Of a stretch of DNA of 64,000 bases, positions 35,871-44,267 are shown piece by piece. Each line of letters opens with the position of its first letter. Within the stretch, counting starts at the first letter, position 1. The stretch comes from Pseudidiomarina sp. (GTDB taxonomy: Bacteria > Pseudomonadota > Gammaproteobacteria > Enterobacterales > Alteromonadaceae). The position numbers and the translations under genes are program-made. The notes beneath the pieces were generated by a model. That model worked only from the letters and a program-made list of their open reading frames with translations. It did not search any database and was not told the DNA's origin. The DNA lies in the NCBI GenBank assembly GCA_023260975.1, contig JALQTK010000008.1:1-64000 (forward strand). The letters run 5' to 3'.

Positions 35871-37115
35871 GTGACCGAATTGAGTCAATTGAATGACTGG
35901 CTTAGCAACAATGCTGTGCTTGATACCGCGGTGAAAATTTCGCTGTTATTGGTGGCAGCGTTGCTCGCCAATTTTATTGTCAAGCGGGTGTTGTTGGCCG
36001 GAGTGGTGCGCTTACTTGCTTTAACCACAGCCAGTAACATCGTGCGCTTGCTTGAAACCCATGTGGTTGCTCGCCTTGCCAATGTCGTACCGGCGCTCGT
36101 TATCGCTTTCGGTATAAGGCTGGTTCCGTATCTTCCTGAGGCGGTTCCGGTCATCGTATTAAATGTCTGCCATGCCTTTATTGTGATAACTATAGCGCGG
36201 GCATTGAGTGGTCTATTGACGGTCGCTAATCAGCTCTATGAATTACAGGATAATGCCCGCGAACGGCCGATCAAAGGGTTTATTCAAGTCGCTAAAATTG
36301 CCATCTATGTGATCGCCAGCATTCTGATGGTAGCGATTCTGATTGACCGCTCGCCAGTGATTTTATTATCCGGTTTGGGTGCCATGGCAGCGGTTTTGTT
36401 ATTGGTATTTCAAGATACCTTGTTGTCGTTAGTTGCGAGTGTGCAAATCAGTTCGAATGACATTATTCGCGTTGGCGATTGGATCGAAATGCCTAATTTG
36501 AGTGCCGATGGTGATGTCATTGATATCGCTTTGCATACGGTTCAAGTGCAGAACTGGGATAAAACCATTACCTTCATACCGACTAAGAACTTTATTAGTG
36601 ATTCGTTCAAAAATTGGCGTGGAATGCAGCAATCAGGCGGCCGTCGCATCAAGCGCAGTCTGCTTATAGATCAACAAAGCATCCATTTTCTAAGCGCGGA
36701 CGAACGGCAAAAACTGTATCGCTTTCATTTACTTAGTGATTACCTCGACAGCAAGCAGGCGGAAATTGATGCTTGGAATCAGCAGCTGCTCGATGCGGGT
36801 AAAGAGCCGGTCAATACCCGTAGAATCTCTAATATTGGTACGTTTCGAGCGTATGTGCATCAGTATCTAAAGAATCATCCGAAAGTACATCAGCAGATGA
36901 CCTTGATGGTGCGGCAATTACAACCGACTTCGGATGGCTTGCCGCTCGAAGTCTACTGTTTCACCAATACGACAGTTTGGGCAGATTATGAGAGCGTTCA
37001 AGCCGATATCTTCGACCATTTATTATCGATTGCCGGAGAATTTGGTTTACGGGTATTCCAGCACCCAAGTGGCAGCGATATGCGCGGCTTGTTTCAACAA
37101 CTTCGGTCGCACTGA
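35871..37115 (+). CDS. Mechanosensitive channel of the MscS family (YbdG-like)
   Basis: The 414-residue protein has about five hydrophobic segments in the N-terminal half. The pore-lining and beta-domain region is recognisable as LLVFQDTLLSLVASVQIS, followed by IRVGDWIEMP and WDKTITFIPT. Length and the extra insertion in the C-terminal domain (about residues 270-340) match the YbdG/MscM subgroup rather than the shorter MscS. Such channels open under membrane tension and release solutes during osmotic downshock. The start is GTG with a good GAGGAG. It ends just before the Pho-box region of the TonB operon. Confidence 0.88.
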   Translation: MTELSQLNDWLSNNAVLDTAVKISLLLVAALLANFIVKRVLLAGVVRLLALTTASNIVRLLETHVVARLANVVPALVIAFGIRLVPYLPEAVPVIVLNVCHAFIVITIARALSGLLTVANQLYELQDNARERPIKGFIQVAKIAIYVIASILMVAILIDRSPVILLSGLGAMAAVLLLVFQDTLLSLVASVQISSNDIIRVGDWIEMPNLSADGDVIDIALHTVQVQNWDKTITFIPTKNFISDSFKNWRGMQQSGGRRIKRSLLIDQQSIHFLSADERQKLYRFHLLSDYLDSKQAEIDAWNQQLLDAGKEPVNTRRISNIGTFRAYVHQYLKNHPKVHQQMTLMVRQLQPTSDGLPLEVYCFTNTTVWADYESVQADIFDHLLSIAGEFGLRVFQHPSGSDMRGLFQQLRSH

Positions 37116-37124
37116 AATTAAAAT

Positions 37125-37187
37125 GTCATAATTGTAATAAATGTGACATCTAGCGGTCACTAAGCTGTCACACAACTGCAGTATCTT
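37125..37187 (+). promoter_or_regulatory. Pho box array and -10 upstream of the TonB operon
   Basis: GTCAT-like half-sites lie at 37125 (GTCAT), 37134 (GTAAT), 37145 (GACAT), 37156 (GTCAC) and 37167 (GTCAC); the last four are exactly 11 bp apart, as PhoB subunits require. A TATCTT hexamer at 37182-37187 begins 15 bp after the start of the last half-site, the same distance as at the pstS and phoB promoters in this window. Confidence 0.7.
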
Positions 37188-37224
37188 GCGCTCATCTTCC
37201 AAAAACGACGTGCAAGGTACGGTC

Positions 37225-37992
37225 ATGAGAATAGTCTTCATTCCTTCCATGCTGGTACTTGCGCTTAGTGCGAATATCGCCACAGCGCAAGATGCCACGC
37301 TAGAGCCGGTGGTTAACGCCGCCAACGCCATTACCCAATCGGCCCGCAGTTCGCAAGTGACGGTCGATACCATTGCCGATACCACCCAAGAGCGTATTCA
37401 ACAGTACAAGCAAATCATGCGCCAAATTGAAGGCCTTGAGGTGTATACCCAGCAACTACAAAAGCAAATTGATAACCAGAACAGCGAGAAAGCTGAGCTG
37501 AACGTATCGATTGACGAAGTGAGCGTGGTGGAGCGACAAATTAGCCCACTTATGTTGCGTATGATTGCTGCTTTAGATGCCTTTATAAGCTTGGATGTGC
37601 CGTTCTTAGGTAACGAGCGTAGCGAGCGTATTGCTAACCTTGAAGACTTAATGGAACGCGCCGATGTCGACGTTTCAGAGAAGTTTCGTCGGGTTATGGA
37701 AGCCTATCAAATAGAAGCTGATTATGGCCGCAATATTGAAGCCTATAACGGTGTGATGGATATCAATGGACAAGCGCAAGATGTCGAATTCCTGCGTATT
37801 GGCCGCTTGGTTCTAATTTATAAAACCCGTGACGGCAGCCAAATGGGCGTCTGGGACCAGCAGCAAAAAACTTGGCAAGCGCTGGACAGCAGCTACAGCA
37901 GTGGTGTGCAAGAAGCTATCCGTATTGCCCGTAAGCAGCTAGCCCCTGATCTGCTGATGTTACCTGTCACTTCTTCAGGCCGCGGAGAGTAA
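37225..37992 (+). CDS. DUF3450 periplasmic protein of the TonB system
   Basis: The 255-residue protein has a signal peptide ending ANIATAQ and then a long coiled coil (about residues 40-100), followed by a helical and mixed domain with LGNERSERIANL and LRIGRLVLIYKTRDGSQMG. This is the DUF3450 family, which is regularly encoded just before TtpC, ExbB, ExbD and TonB genes. It probably acts in the periplasm with TtpC, but its precise role is not known. The start ATG at 37225 has AAGG upstream; an earlier TTG at 37186 overlaps the promoter. It is the first gene after a Pho-box array and ends 3 bp before the next gene. Confidence 0.82.
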   Translation: MRIVFIPSMLVLALSANIATAQDATLEPVVNAANAITQSARSSQVTVDTIADTTQERIQQYKQIMRQIEGLEVYTQQLQKQIDNQNSEKAELNVSIDEVSVVERQISPLMLRMIAALDAFISLDVPFLGNERSERIANLEDLMERADVDVSEKFRRVMEAYQIEADYGRNIEAYNGVMDINGQAQDVEFLRIGRLVLIYKTRDGSQMGVWDQQQKTWQALDSSYSSGVQEAIRIARKQLAPDLLMLPVTSSGRGE

Positions 37993-37995
37993 GTC

Positions 37996-39357
37996 ATGAA
38001 ATTCATTAAATCAATCGCTCTGATCGTCGGTTTGTTAGCAACTACTGCACAGGCTGCCCCGCAACAACCAGTTGACCTTGACCAGCTGTTAAAGCAATTA
38101 CAGCAAGGTCAATATGCGCAATCTGAAGAAAATAAACTACGTGAAGCGCGTTTTCGCGCTGAAGCAGCGCAACAACAGCAATTGTTGCGTGAGGCGATTG
38201 CCCAGCGTGACCGCTTAGAGCGTTTAAGCGAACGTTTAGAAACGCAATTTGAAAAAAATGAAATTGAATTAGCTGCGATTGCCGAAACCTTGAATCAGCG
38301 CTTAGGTTCATTGCGCGAATTGTTTGGTGTTTTACAGCAAGTGTCTGGCGACACCGCGAGTAAATTGCAAAACTCGTATGTATCAGTTGAGTTTCCTGGC
38401 CGTAGCGAGCAATTAAGTGCGTTAGCGAAAAAAATGGGCAGCAGCTCCAAGCTCGCCTCAATTAACGAAATTGAGTCGGTATGGCTAGCATTACTGCAGG
38501 AAATGACTGAATCCGGCAAAGTGAGCCGCTTCAACACCCAAGTCACCTTGGCAAATGGTGAGAAAGTCGCTAGCGATGTGGTGCGGGTTGGTACCTTTAA
38601 CATGGTTGCTAATGGCCAATATCTGGAATTAGTACCTGGCACTGATAGCGTGGCTGAACTGATTCGTCAGCCATCATCGCGTTATCTAACTACCGCGGAT
38701 GATTTGCAGTCGGCACAACCGGGTGAGCAAGTGAAATTTGCCCTCGACCCGACCGCTGGCGCTATTCTTGGTTTGTTAGTACAAGCACCGAGTTTAGGCG
38801 AGCGCATTGACCAAGGCGGCACGGTTGGTTATGTAATTCTTGCCCTGGGTGCGATTGGCTTATTGATTGCCCTCGAGCGCTTTGTCAGCCTTACCCTGAT
38901 GAGTGGTAAAGTTTCGCGTCAGCTGAAACAAACTGAAACCCGCACCGACAACCCACTGGGTCGTGTGATGGCGGTGCAAGACAAGTATCCACAAGTCGAT
39001 ACTGAAACCCTGGAGCTGAAACTGAGTGAAGCGATTTTGCGTGAGATCCCAAGTATCACTCGCAACCTAACCTTCATTAAGATTATTTCAGTGGTCGCGC
39101 CATTAATGGGCTTACTCGGAACCGTAACCGGTATGATCAACACCTTCCAGGCGATTACCCTGTTTGGTACCGGCGATCCGAAACTAATGGCCGGTGGTAT
39201 CTCACAAGCCTTGGTCACTACCGTATTAGGTTTGGTCGTGGCGATTCCGATGACCTTGCTGTTCGCCTCGCTGAATACCCGCAGCCGGGCCATTGTGCAT
39301 GTGTTGCAGGAACAAGCATCAGGCATTATTGCGGAGCGGTCTGAGCGGAGGCACTAA
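37996..39357 (+). CDS. TtpC-like MotA/TolQ/ExbB family protein with periplasmic domain
   Basis: The 453-residue protein has a signal peptide (to about residue 20), a coiled-coil periplasmic part (about residues 25-110), a further periplasmic domain, and a C-terminal MotA/TolQ/ExbB proton-channel domain with three membrane helices (from about residue 270) carrying APLMGLLGTVTGMINTF. This is the architecture of TtpC, an extra ExbB-like subunit needed by TonB2-type systems of Vibrio and relatives. It is likely to extend the energy-transducing complex across the periplasm. The gene is 3 bp after DUF3450 and 2 bp before exbB. Confidence 0.88.
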   Translation: MKFIKSIALIVGLLATTAQAAPQQPVDLDQLLKQLQQGQYAQSEENKLREARFRAEAAQQQQLLREAIAQRDRLERLSERLETQFEKNEIELAAIAETLNQRLGSLRELFGVLQQVSGDTASKLQNSYVSVEFPGRSEQLSALAKKMGSSSKLASINEIESVWLALLQEMTESGKVSRFNTQVTLANGEKVASDVVRVGTFNMVANGQYLELVPGTDSVAELIRQPSSRYLTTADDLQSAQPGEQVKFALDPTAGAILGLLVQAPSLGERIDQGGTVGYVILALGAIGLLIALERFVSLTLMSGKVSRQLKQTETRTDNPLGRVMAVQDKYPQVDTETLELKLSEAILREIPSITRNLTFIKIISVVAPLMGLLGTVTGMINTFQAITLFGTGDPKLMAGGISQALVTTVLGLVVAIPMTLLFASLNTRSRAIVHVLQEQASGIIAERSERRH

Positions 39358-39359
39358 CA

Positions 39360-39884
39360 GTGATTCTGAGCGAATTCTACGGCGCTATCCAAGACTTCGT
39401 CGAAACTGGCGGCAATGTATTGGTAGTCATTGGCGTGCTGATTTTTCTCATGTGGCTGATGATCCTAGAGCGTATTTTTTACTACCTCAAGGGTCATCAA
39501 CAGGCCAAACAGGCTGCACTCTCGAGCTGGCAGCAGCGCGCTGATAAGTCATCCTGGCACGCGGAGCAAATTCGTCAGGCGACAATTTCTCGAGTGAGTC
39601 TGGCGCTTGGTGGCAACTTGCCCATATTGCAGGCATTAGTCGCCTTATGTCCGTTGCTCGGCCTGATGGGTACGGTCACCGGTATGATTGAAGTATTTGA
39701 CGTAATGGCTGTAGCCGGCACCGGTAATGCGCGCTCTATGGCGGCAGGGGTGTCGAAAGCCACTATTCCCACCATGGCTGGCATGGTCGGGGCATTGTCA
39801 GGAGTATTTGCTGCCACCTGGTTACAGCGTACCGCCAAGCGTGAACGGTTGAAATTAGAAGACCGCTTATTGCTTGAACATTAA
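39360..39884 (+). CDS. exbB: ExbB-type biopolymer transport protein
   Basis: The 174-residue inner-membrane protein has three helices and the ExbB/TolQ signature LCPLLGLMGTVTGMIEVFDVMA. With ExbD it forms the proton channel that energises TonB. It is short (E. coli ExbB has 244 residues), typical of the second-type ExbB found beside TtpC. The start is GTG, only 2 bp after the TtpC stop, so translation is likely coupled. Its proton-path residues in the last helix (GMVGALSGVFAATW) are in place. Confidence 0.9.
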   Translation: MILSEFYGAIQDFVETGGNVLVVIGVLIFLMWLMILERIFYYLKGHQQAKQAALSSWQQRADKSSWHAEQIRQATISRVSLALGGNLPILQALVALCPLLGLMGTVTGMIEVFDVMAVAGTGNARSMAAGVSKATIPTMAGMVGALSGVFAATWLQRTAKRERLKLEDRLLLEH

Positions 39885-39915
39885 TTGCGCCACCACAGAT
39901 TAAAGCGAGTTCGAT

Positions 39916-40323
39916 ATGAAACAGCATTTTGCTAATTTGATTGATGAAGAAGATACCCAAATTGATATGACGCCCATGCTTGATGTGGTGTTCATCATGT
40001 TGATCTTCTTTATTGTTACCGCATCGTTTGTAAAAGAGGCCGGTATTGATGTGAACCGCCCTGATGCCGCCACTGCGGTGCAAAAAGACCGCGCTAATAT
40101 CCTGATTGCCATTAGCGATAAGGGTGAAATTTGGATTAACAAACGGCAAGTTGATGCACGCGCCGTACAAGCCAACATTGAACGGTTGTATGCAGAAAAC
40201 CCACAGGGTTCGGTGGTTATCCAGGCCGATAAACTCGCTACGACCGAACGCTTAATTCAAGTGATGGATGCTGCCCGCGCCGCTGGGGTGTTTGACGTGT
40301 CCATTGCCACACAAGAAGACTAA
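39916..40323 (+). CDS. exbD: ExbD-type biopolymer transport protein
   Basis: The 135-residue protein has a short cytoplasmic N-terminus, one membrane helix and a periplasmic domain. The start of the helix, DMTPMLDVVFIMLIFFIV, carries the conserved Asp that relays protons in ExbD/TolR. The periplasmic part contains KGEIWINKR and the VVIQADKLA strand. With ExbB it powers TonB. It lies 31 bp after exbB and 2 bp before tonB. Confidence 0.93.
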   Translation: MKQHFANLIDEEDTQIDMTPMLDVVFIMLIFFIVTASFVKEAGIDVNRPDAATAVQKDRANILIAISDKGEIWINKRQVDARAVQANIERLYAENPQGSVVIQADKLATTERLIQVMDAARAAGVFDVSIATQED

Positions 40324-40325
40324 CT

Positions 40326-40934
40326 ATGATGCGTGTTCTGGCAGCATTTGCATTAGCCTTAGCAGTCACCTTGGGGTTGTTCTATTTAATGCAATCCCTT
40401 ATTACCGGTGGTGAAGGCGCAATGAGCGAACCACCGAAAGGATCGATGCTGGACTTTGTTCGGGTCAAGCCAGAAGAAGTGGTGCAACAAAAAGATCGTA
40501 AGCCTAAGCGTCCACCAGAGCCAGAGCAGGCGCCACCTGATTTACCGCAACCGCAATTTGATCCAGCGGTTGCTAATGTTGAGGGTGAAGGGTTTGATTT
40601 TAGCACCCAAGTGTCGGCTGATACTGCTTTGACCGGTGGTTTGGGTCTAGATACTAGTGACGGCGAGTATTTGCCGATTGTGAAGGTGCAAGCGGTGTAT
40701 CCGCGTCGCGCCTTGCAGCGCGGTATTGAAGGTTATGTGGTGGTTGAATTTACCGTGACTAAACTTGGCACTGTCCGTGATCCGCGGGTGGTTGAAGCAC
40801 AGCCTCAAGATATTTTTGACCAAGCGGCCATGGATGCAGTGCTGAAGTTTAAGTACAAACCACGCGTGGTTAATGGTGAAACGGTTGAAGTGGAAGGCGT
40901 GCAAAATCGCCTTACTTTTGAGTTGGGAGGATAA
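40326..40934 (+). CDS. tonB: TonB energy transducer
   Basis: The 202-residue protein has an N-terminal membrane helix (about residues 4-21), a short Pro/Glu/Lys-rich stretch (PKRPPEPEQAPPDLPQPQ) that spans part of the periplasm, and the TonB C-terminal domain with YPRRALQRGIEGYVVVEFTV and FKYKPRVVNG. The linker is much shorter than in E. coli TonB, as in TonB2-type proteins, and could be compensated by TtpC or DUF3450. It contacts TonB boxes of outer-membrane receptors. It lies 2 bp after exbD and 1 bp before the TPR gene. Confidence 0.92.
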   Translation: MMRVLAAFALALAVTLGLFYLMQSLITGGEGAMSEPPKGSMLDFVRVKPEEVVQQKDRKPKRPPEPEQAPPDLPQPQFDPAVANVEGEGFDFSTQVSADTALTGGLGLDTSDGEYLPIVKVQAVYPRRALQRGIEGYVVVEFTVTKLGTVRDPRVVEAQPQDIFDQAAMDAVLKFKYKPRVVNGETVEVEGVQNRLTFELGG

Positions 40935-40935
40935 T

Positions 40936-42198
40936 ATGCGCCACGGTTTACTCGTTATTTTAACGCTGAGTATTTTAGCGATTTTCCCGGCCGAGTTACT
41001 AAGCCAAGAACGTAAGCGCACGCCGGCGCTGCGGGAACAAGTTTATAGCCAGTTATCGCGCGCTCAGCAGTTAGCTGACGGTGGTGATATTCAGGCCGGT
41101 TTAGCCGTGTTGGCTGCGGTCGAAAGTAAACTCAAAAGTATGAATAGCTATGAACGAGCGATGCTATGGAACTTCTATGGCTTCATGCATTATGGCCAAG
41201 ACGATATCACCACGGCCATCAGCTATTTCAGTAAAGTAGTTGAAGAAGACCCCATTCCTGATGCGCTATTGCAAGGTACACTGTTCAGTTTGGCGCAATT
41301 AGCGCTAGGCCAAGAGCGCTATCAAGATAGCTTGGATTACTTAGCCAAATGGCAACAAGTTGTTGGTGGCGAGCCACAAGCAAAAGCTTTGGTTTTGCGT
41401 GCACAAGCGCTGTATCAAATGAAGCGCTATGATGAAGCCCTGCCACCTATTGTGGCGGCTATTGAGGCCAGTGATAAAGCCGGTCAACGACCAGATGAAA
41501 ATTGGTATGTGTTAGCCCGTGCTATTTATTTTGAACTTGACCAAATTGATCGCGTCGCTGAGGTTTTGGTGCAAATGATCAAGCACTATAACAAAGCCGA
41601 ATACTGGGTTCAGTTGGCCGGTGTATGCGCGCAGTTAGGTGAAGACAAGAAGCAATTAGCGGTATTAGAGGCGGCGCAGGTGCAAGGTTATCTGACCAAA
41701 GGCCAAGATATTCTTAACTTGGCGCAGGCTTATTTTGTTAACGATGTGCCGTATAAAGCCGCAGTGACCCTGGCGCAAGCGATTGCTGATGGAAAAGTCG
41801 AAGCTAATTTACGTAACCTCAAATTATTGGCGCAGAGCTGGGTCGCGGCGCGAGAAACCGACAAAGCTGTTGCGGCGTTAAGTCAAGCTGCAGCGCTCAG
41901 TGATGATGGCGAACTTGATGCCCAACGTGCCCAAGTGTTGTTGAATGCAGAGCGTAATGACGAAGCTATGCTGGCTGCAGAACAAGCCCTTGAGAAAGGT
42001 GGTTTGAAGCAACCCGGTAACATGCACTTGGTGATTGGTATGGCGGCATTGAACAAAGCGGACTTTAATGTCGCTTTAAAAGCCTTCGCTGCTGCTAAAC
42101 AATTTGATGAAGTGCGTCGTACTGCCACCCAATGGGAGCGTTATGCCGGTGCAGAAAAAGAGCAAGCCGAACGCATTGAGGCATTGAAGCAGTCATAA
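40936..42198 (+). CDS. Periplasmic tetratricopeptide-repeat protein of the TonB system
   Basis: The 420-residue protein has a signal peptide (to about residue 24) and several TPR-like helical pairs, such as MLWNFYGFMHYGQDDITTAI and RAQALYQMKRYDEALPPIVA. The start ATG at 40936 has GGAGG 6 bp upstream; an in-frame ATG 21 codons earlier lies inside tonB. TPR proteins at the end of DUF3450-TtpC-ExbBD-TonB operons are common in alteromonads and are thought to be scaffolds for the complex. It ends in a CAGTCATAA that doubles as the first Pho-like half-site of the porin promoter. Confidence 0.85.
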   Translation: MRHGLLVILTLSILAIFPAELLSQERKRTPALREQVYSQLSRAQQLADGGDIQAGLAVLAAVESKLKSMNSYERAMLWNFYGFMHYGQDDITTAISYFSKVVEEDPIPDALLQGTLFSLAQLALGQERYQDSLDYLAKWQQVVGGEPQAKALVLRAQALYQMKRYDEALPPIVAAIEASDKAGQRPDENWYVLARAIYFELDQIDRVAEVLVQMIKHYNKAEYWVQLAGVCAQLGEDKKQLAVLEAAQVQGYLTKGQDILNLAQAYFVNDVPYKAAVTLAQAIADGKVEANLRNLKLLAQSWVAARETDKAVAALSQAAALSDDGELDAQRAQVLLNAERNDEAMLAAEQALEKGGLKQPGNMHLVIGMAALNKADFNVALKAFAAAKQFDEVRRTATQWERYAGAEKEQAERIEALKQS

Positions 42199-42286
42199 AA
42201 ACGACATGCTAGCGTCACAAATAAGTCAAAAAAATGCCATAAAGTCATAAAACTGTCATAAATGTGCCATATCCTTAGCGCATACG
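42192..42286 (+). promoter_or_regulatory. Multiple Pho boxes and -10 upstream of the porin gene
   Basis: Half-sites at 42192 (GTCAT), 42203 (GACAT), 42214 (GTCAC), 42225 (GTCAA) and 42236 (GCCAT) are 11 bp apart. After an 8-bp step a second set follows at 42244 (GTCAT), 42255 (GTCAT) and 42266 (GCCAT). A CATACG -10 candidate at 42281 lies 15 bp after the last half-site. This is the richest Pho region in the window. Confidence 0.8.
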
Positions 42287-42341
42287 GCAGAAGTTTGCTA
42301 TGACTTCTGTGTCGATTTTCTTATGACTTGGTGGCAATTTT

Positions 42342-43277
42342 ATGAAAAATACTCGACTTTCAGTACTTGCTGCGGCCTTAACTGCCGTGTTTCAGCCGGC
42401 GTTTGCTGCTGACGAAACCGTGAGCTTTGATTTCTATGGCCAAGCTAATGTGGCATTGCGTTATGCCGACCTAACCAGCGCGAATGAAACCGAACTGGTC
42501 AGTTATGCCTCTCGCATTGGCGTTAAAGGTGGTAGCAAACTTGAAAACGGTGTTGAGGTAATTTACCAGCTCGAGTGGGAAGTTGACTTAACCGACTTAG
42601 GTGGTGATGACAATTTAAAGTCACGTAATCAATTCGTTGGTTTGAAGGGTAACTTTGGCGAATTAACGGTTGGTCGCCGCGATACTGCGGTGAAATATTT
42701 GCAGAGTGGTTTTGACCCGTTTGCCGATTATGAAGGCGATATCAAAAATATTTTTGCTGGTAAAAACCGCACCAGTGACACCATTTCTTATTTTACCCCG
42801 TTATTTGATGAGTGGCAGTTTGCCGCCAGTTATGTGCTTAGTGAAGATGCCCTGGTAGACGATGGCAAATCACTCACCGTCACCTATGGTGATAAAAAAT
42901 TAAAACGGACCGATTTTTATGTTGGTGCTGGCATCGACCGTGATGTCAATGGTCGTGACATTGAGCGTGTTGTGGCGCTCACTAAACTAGCGACGACGAC
43001 AGTCGGTTTTATGTATCAAGATCAGCAGCGCGTTGATGGTACGGCGCAAGCCGATGGTTTTGTCATCAATGCCGTGCATCCGCTGGGTGATTTTAGCTTA
43101 AAAGCGCAATACCAGTTGCTCGACAGCGGTAATGGCGATCGCTCGTCAATTGCCGCGGGTATCGATTATAAACTGGGCGCCAAGACGACACTATATGGCT
43201 GGTACACCGGTCAAGATTTCGACAATCTTGATGCTGAACAGCGCTTTTTCGCGGTCGGATTATTGCATAAGTTTTAA
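42342..43277 (+). CDS. Gram-negative porin, predicted phosphate-starvation inducible
   Basis: The 311-residue protein has a signal peptide ending FAADE and a 16-strand-porin pattern: FDFYGQANVALRYAD at the start, RNQFVGLKGNFGELTVGR, the constriction-loop-like FAGKNRTSDTISYF, and a C-terminal strand ending in Phe (VGLLHKF). It forms a diffusion pore in the outer membrane. The multiple Pho boxes upstream indicate a PhoE-like role in phosphate or anion uptake when phosphate is scarce; substrate preference itself cannot be read from sequence. It follows the TPR gene by 143 bp and appears monocistronic. Confidence 0.88.
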   Translation: MKNTRLSVLAAALTAVFQPAFAADETVSFDFYGQANVALRYADLTSANETELVSYASRIGVKGGSKLENGVEVIYQLEWEVDLTDLGGDDNLKSRNQFVGLKGNFGELTVGRRDTAVKYLQSGFDPFADYEGDIKNIFAGKNRTSDTISYFTPLFDEWQFAASYVLSEDALVDDGKSLTVTYGDKKLKRTDFYVGAGIDRDVNGRDIERVVALTKLATTTVGFMYQDQQRVDGTAQADGFVINAVHPLGDFSLKAQYQLLDSGNGDRSSIAAGIDYKLGAKTTLYGWYTGQDFDNLDAEQRFFAVGLLHKF

Positions 43278-43337
43278 GTTTGCACTGCTGTGCGCGCAGG
43301 TTAAACTAAACCACTTTGGTATCGTTTAGCTGGGCTT

Positions 43338-44267
43338 ATGGGCAACTTCATTTTAATTGCCGGTTATCTGCTGATTGGTTTGTTACTGCAGCGGAGCCGG
43401 CAATTTCCACAAAACACCGGGCAAATTCTTAACGCTTACGTCATCTATGTAGCATTACCGGCGTTGGTGTTACAAAAAATCCCATTTTTACACATCAGTC
43501 CTCAGTTGTTGATTCCAGCCCTCACCCCGTGGTTGCTGCTAGCACTTACAGTGCCTTTAATACTGTGGTTAAGCCGCCGTCTGCAGTGGTCTCGCGGCAC
43601 CACCGGTGCGATGCTGATTATTGTGCCGTTAGGCAACACCTCATTTGTTGGTTTTCCGATTGTCGAGGCGTTTTTTGGTAGCGCCGGTATTCCGTATGCG
43701 CTGCTCTATGACCAAGTCGGCACGTTTTTGATTTTGTCGATTTATGCTACCAGTATTGCTGCCTGGTATAGTCATCCGCTCGGCCATGGCGGTAGTGGCC
43801 CCAGCGCCGCCAAGGTGCTGCTGCGAATTGCGCGGTTTCCACCCTTTATCGCCTTAGTCATCGCCTTGCTACTGCGTCAGGTGAGCTACCCCGTCATTGC
43901 CCAACAATTTATTGATTCACTGGCCGCCACCTTGGTGCCAGTGATTATGGTAGCGGTTGGCTTGCAATTGAAGTTTCGATTGGCGGCAGAAGATCGTCAG
44001 CCATTGGGCTTGGCTTTGCTGATAAAGTTAGTACTCACTCCAGCAGCCACATTAGCCGCGCTGTATGGTTTCGGCCTGCATGATTTAGTCATTCAAGTGA
44101 CCATTATAGAAGCCGCGATGCCGGCTATGATTTCCGCCGGTGCGCTGGCTATTATGTCAGGTTTAGCACCCACTTTAGCGGCGGCTATTGTCGGCTATGG
44201 CGTGCTATTGTGCCTGTTGACGCTGCCGTTGTGGTTTTATCTGTTGCAGTTTCTCAGCGGTTCTTAG
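43338..44267 (+). CDS. AEC family transporter
   Basis: The 309-residue inner-membrane protein has about ten hydrophobic segments of the auxin efflux carrier family. The early GQILNAYVIYVALPALVLQK, the central PLGNTSFVGFPIVEAFFG (the hallmark NTxFxGxP motif) and the late EAAMPAMISAGALA segment are characteristic. Bacterial members are linked to malonate or other dicarboxylate transport. No RBS stands out. The stop codon overlaps by 4 bp the stop region of the convergent xseA gene. Substrate unknown. Confidence 0.87.
   Translation: MGNFILIAGYLLIGLLLQRSRQFPQNTGQILNAYVIYVALPALVLQKIPFLHISPQLLIPALTPWLLLALTVPLILWLSRRLQWSRGTTGAMLIIVPLGNTSFVGFPIVEAFFGSAGIPYALLYDQVGTFLILSIYATSIAAWYSHPLGHGGSGPSAAKVLLRIARFPPFIALVIALLLRQVSYPVIAQQFIDSLAATLVPVIMVAVGLQLKFRLAAEDRQPLGLALLIKLVLTPAATLAALYGFGLHDLVIQVTIIEAAMPAMISAGALAIMSGLAPTLAAAIVGYGVLLCLLTLPLWFYLLQFLSGS

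Noticed and set aside
40873-40935. Extension of the TPR gene into tonB
   Set aside because: The downstream ATG has a GGAGG site and a proper signal peptide; the extension is the overlapping tonB frame.
42181-42340. CRISPR-like short repeats
   Set aside because: The repeated unit is only about five bases at 11-bp spacing, fitting PhoB half-sites; there are no long identical repeats or unique spacers.
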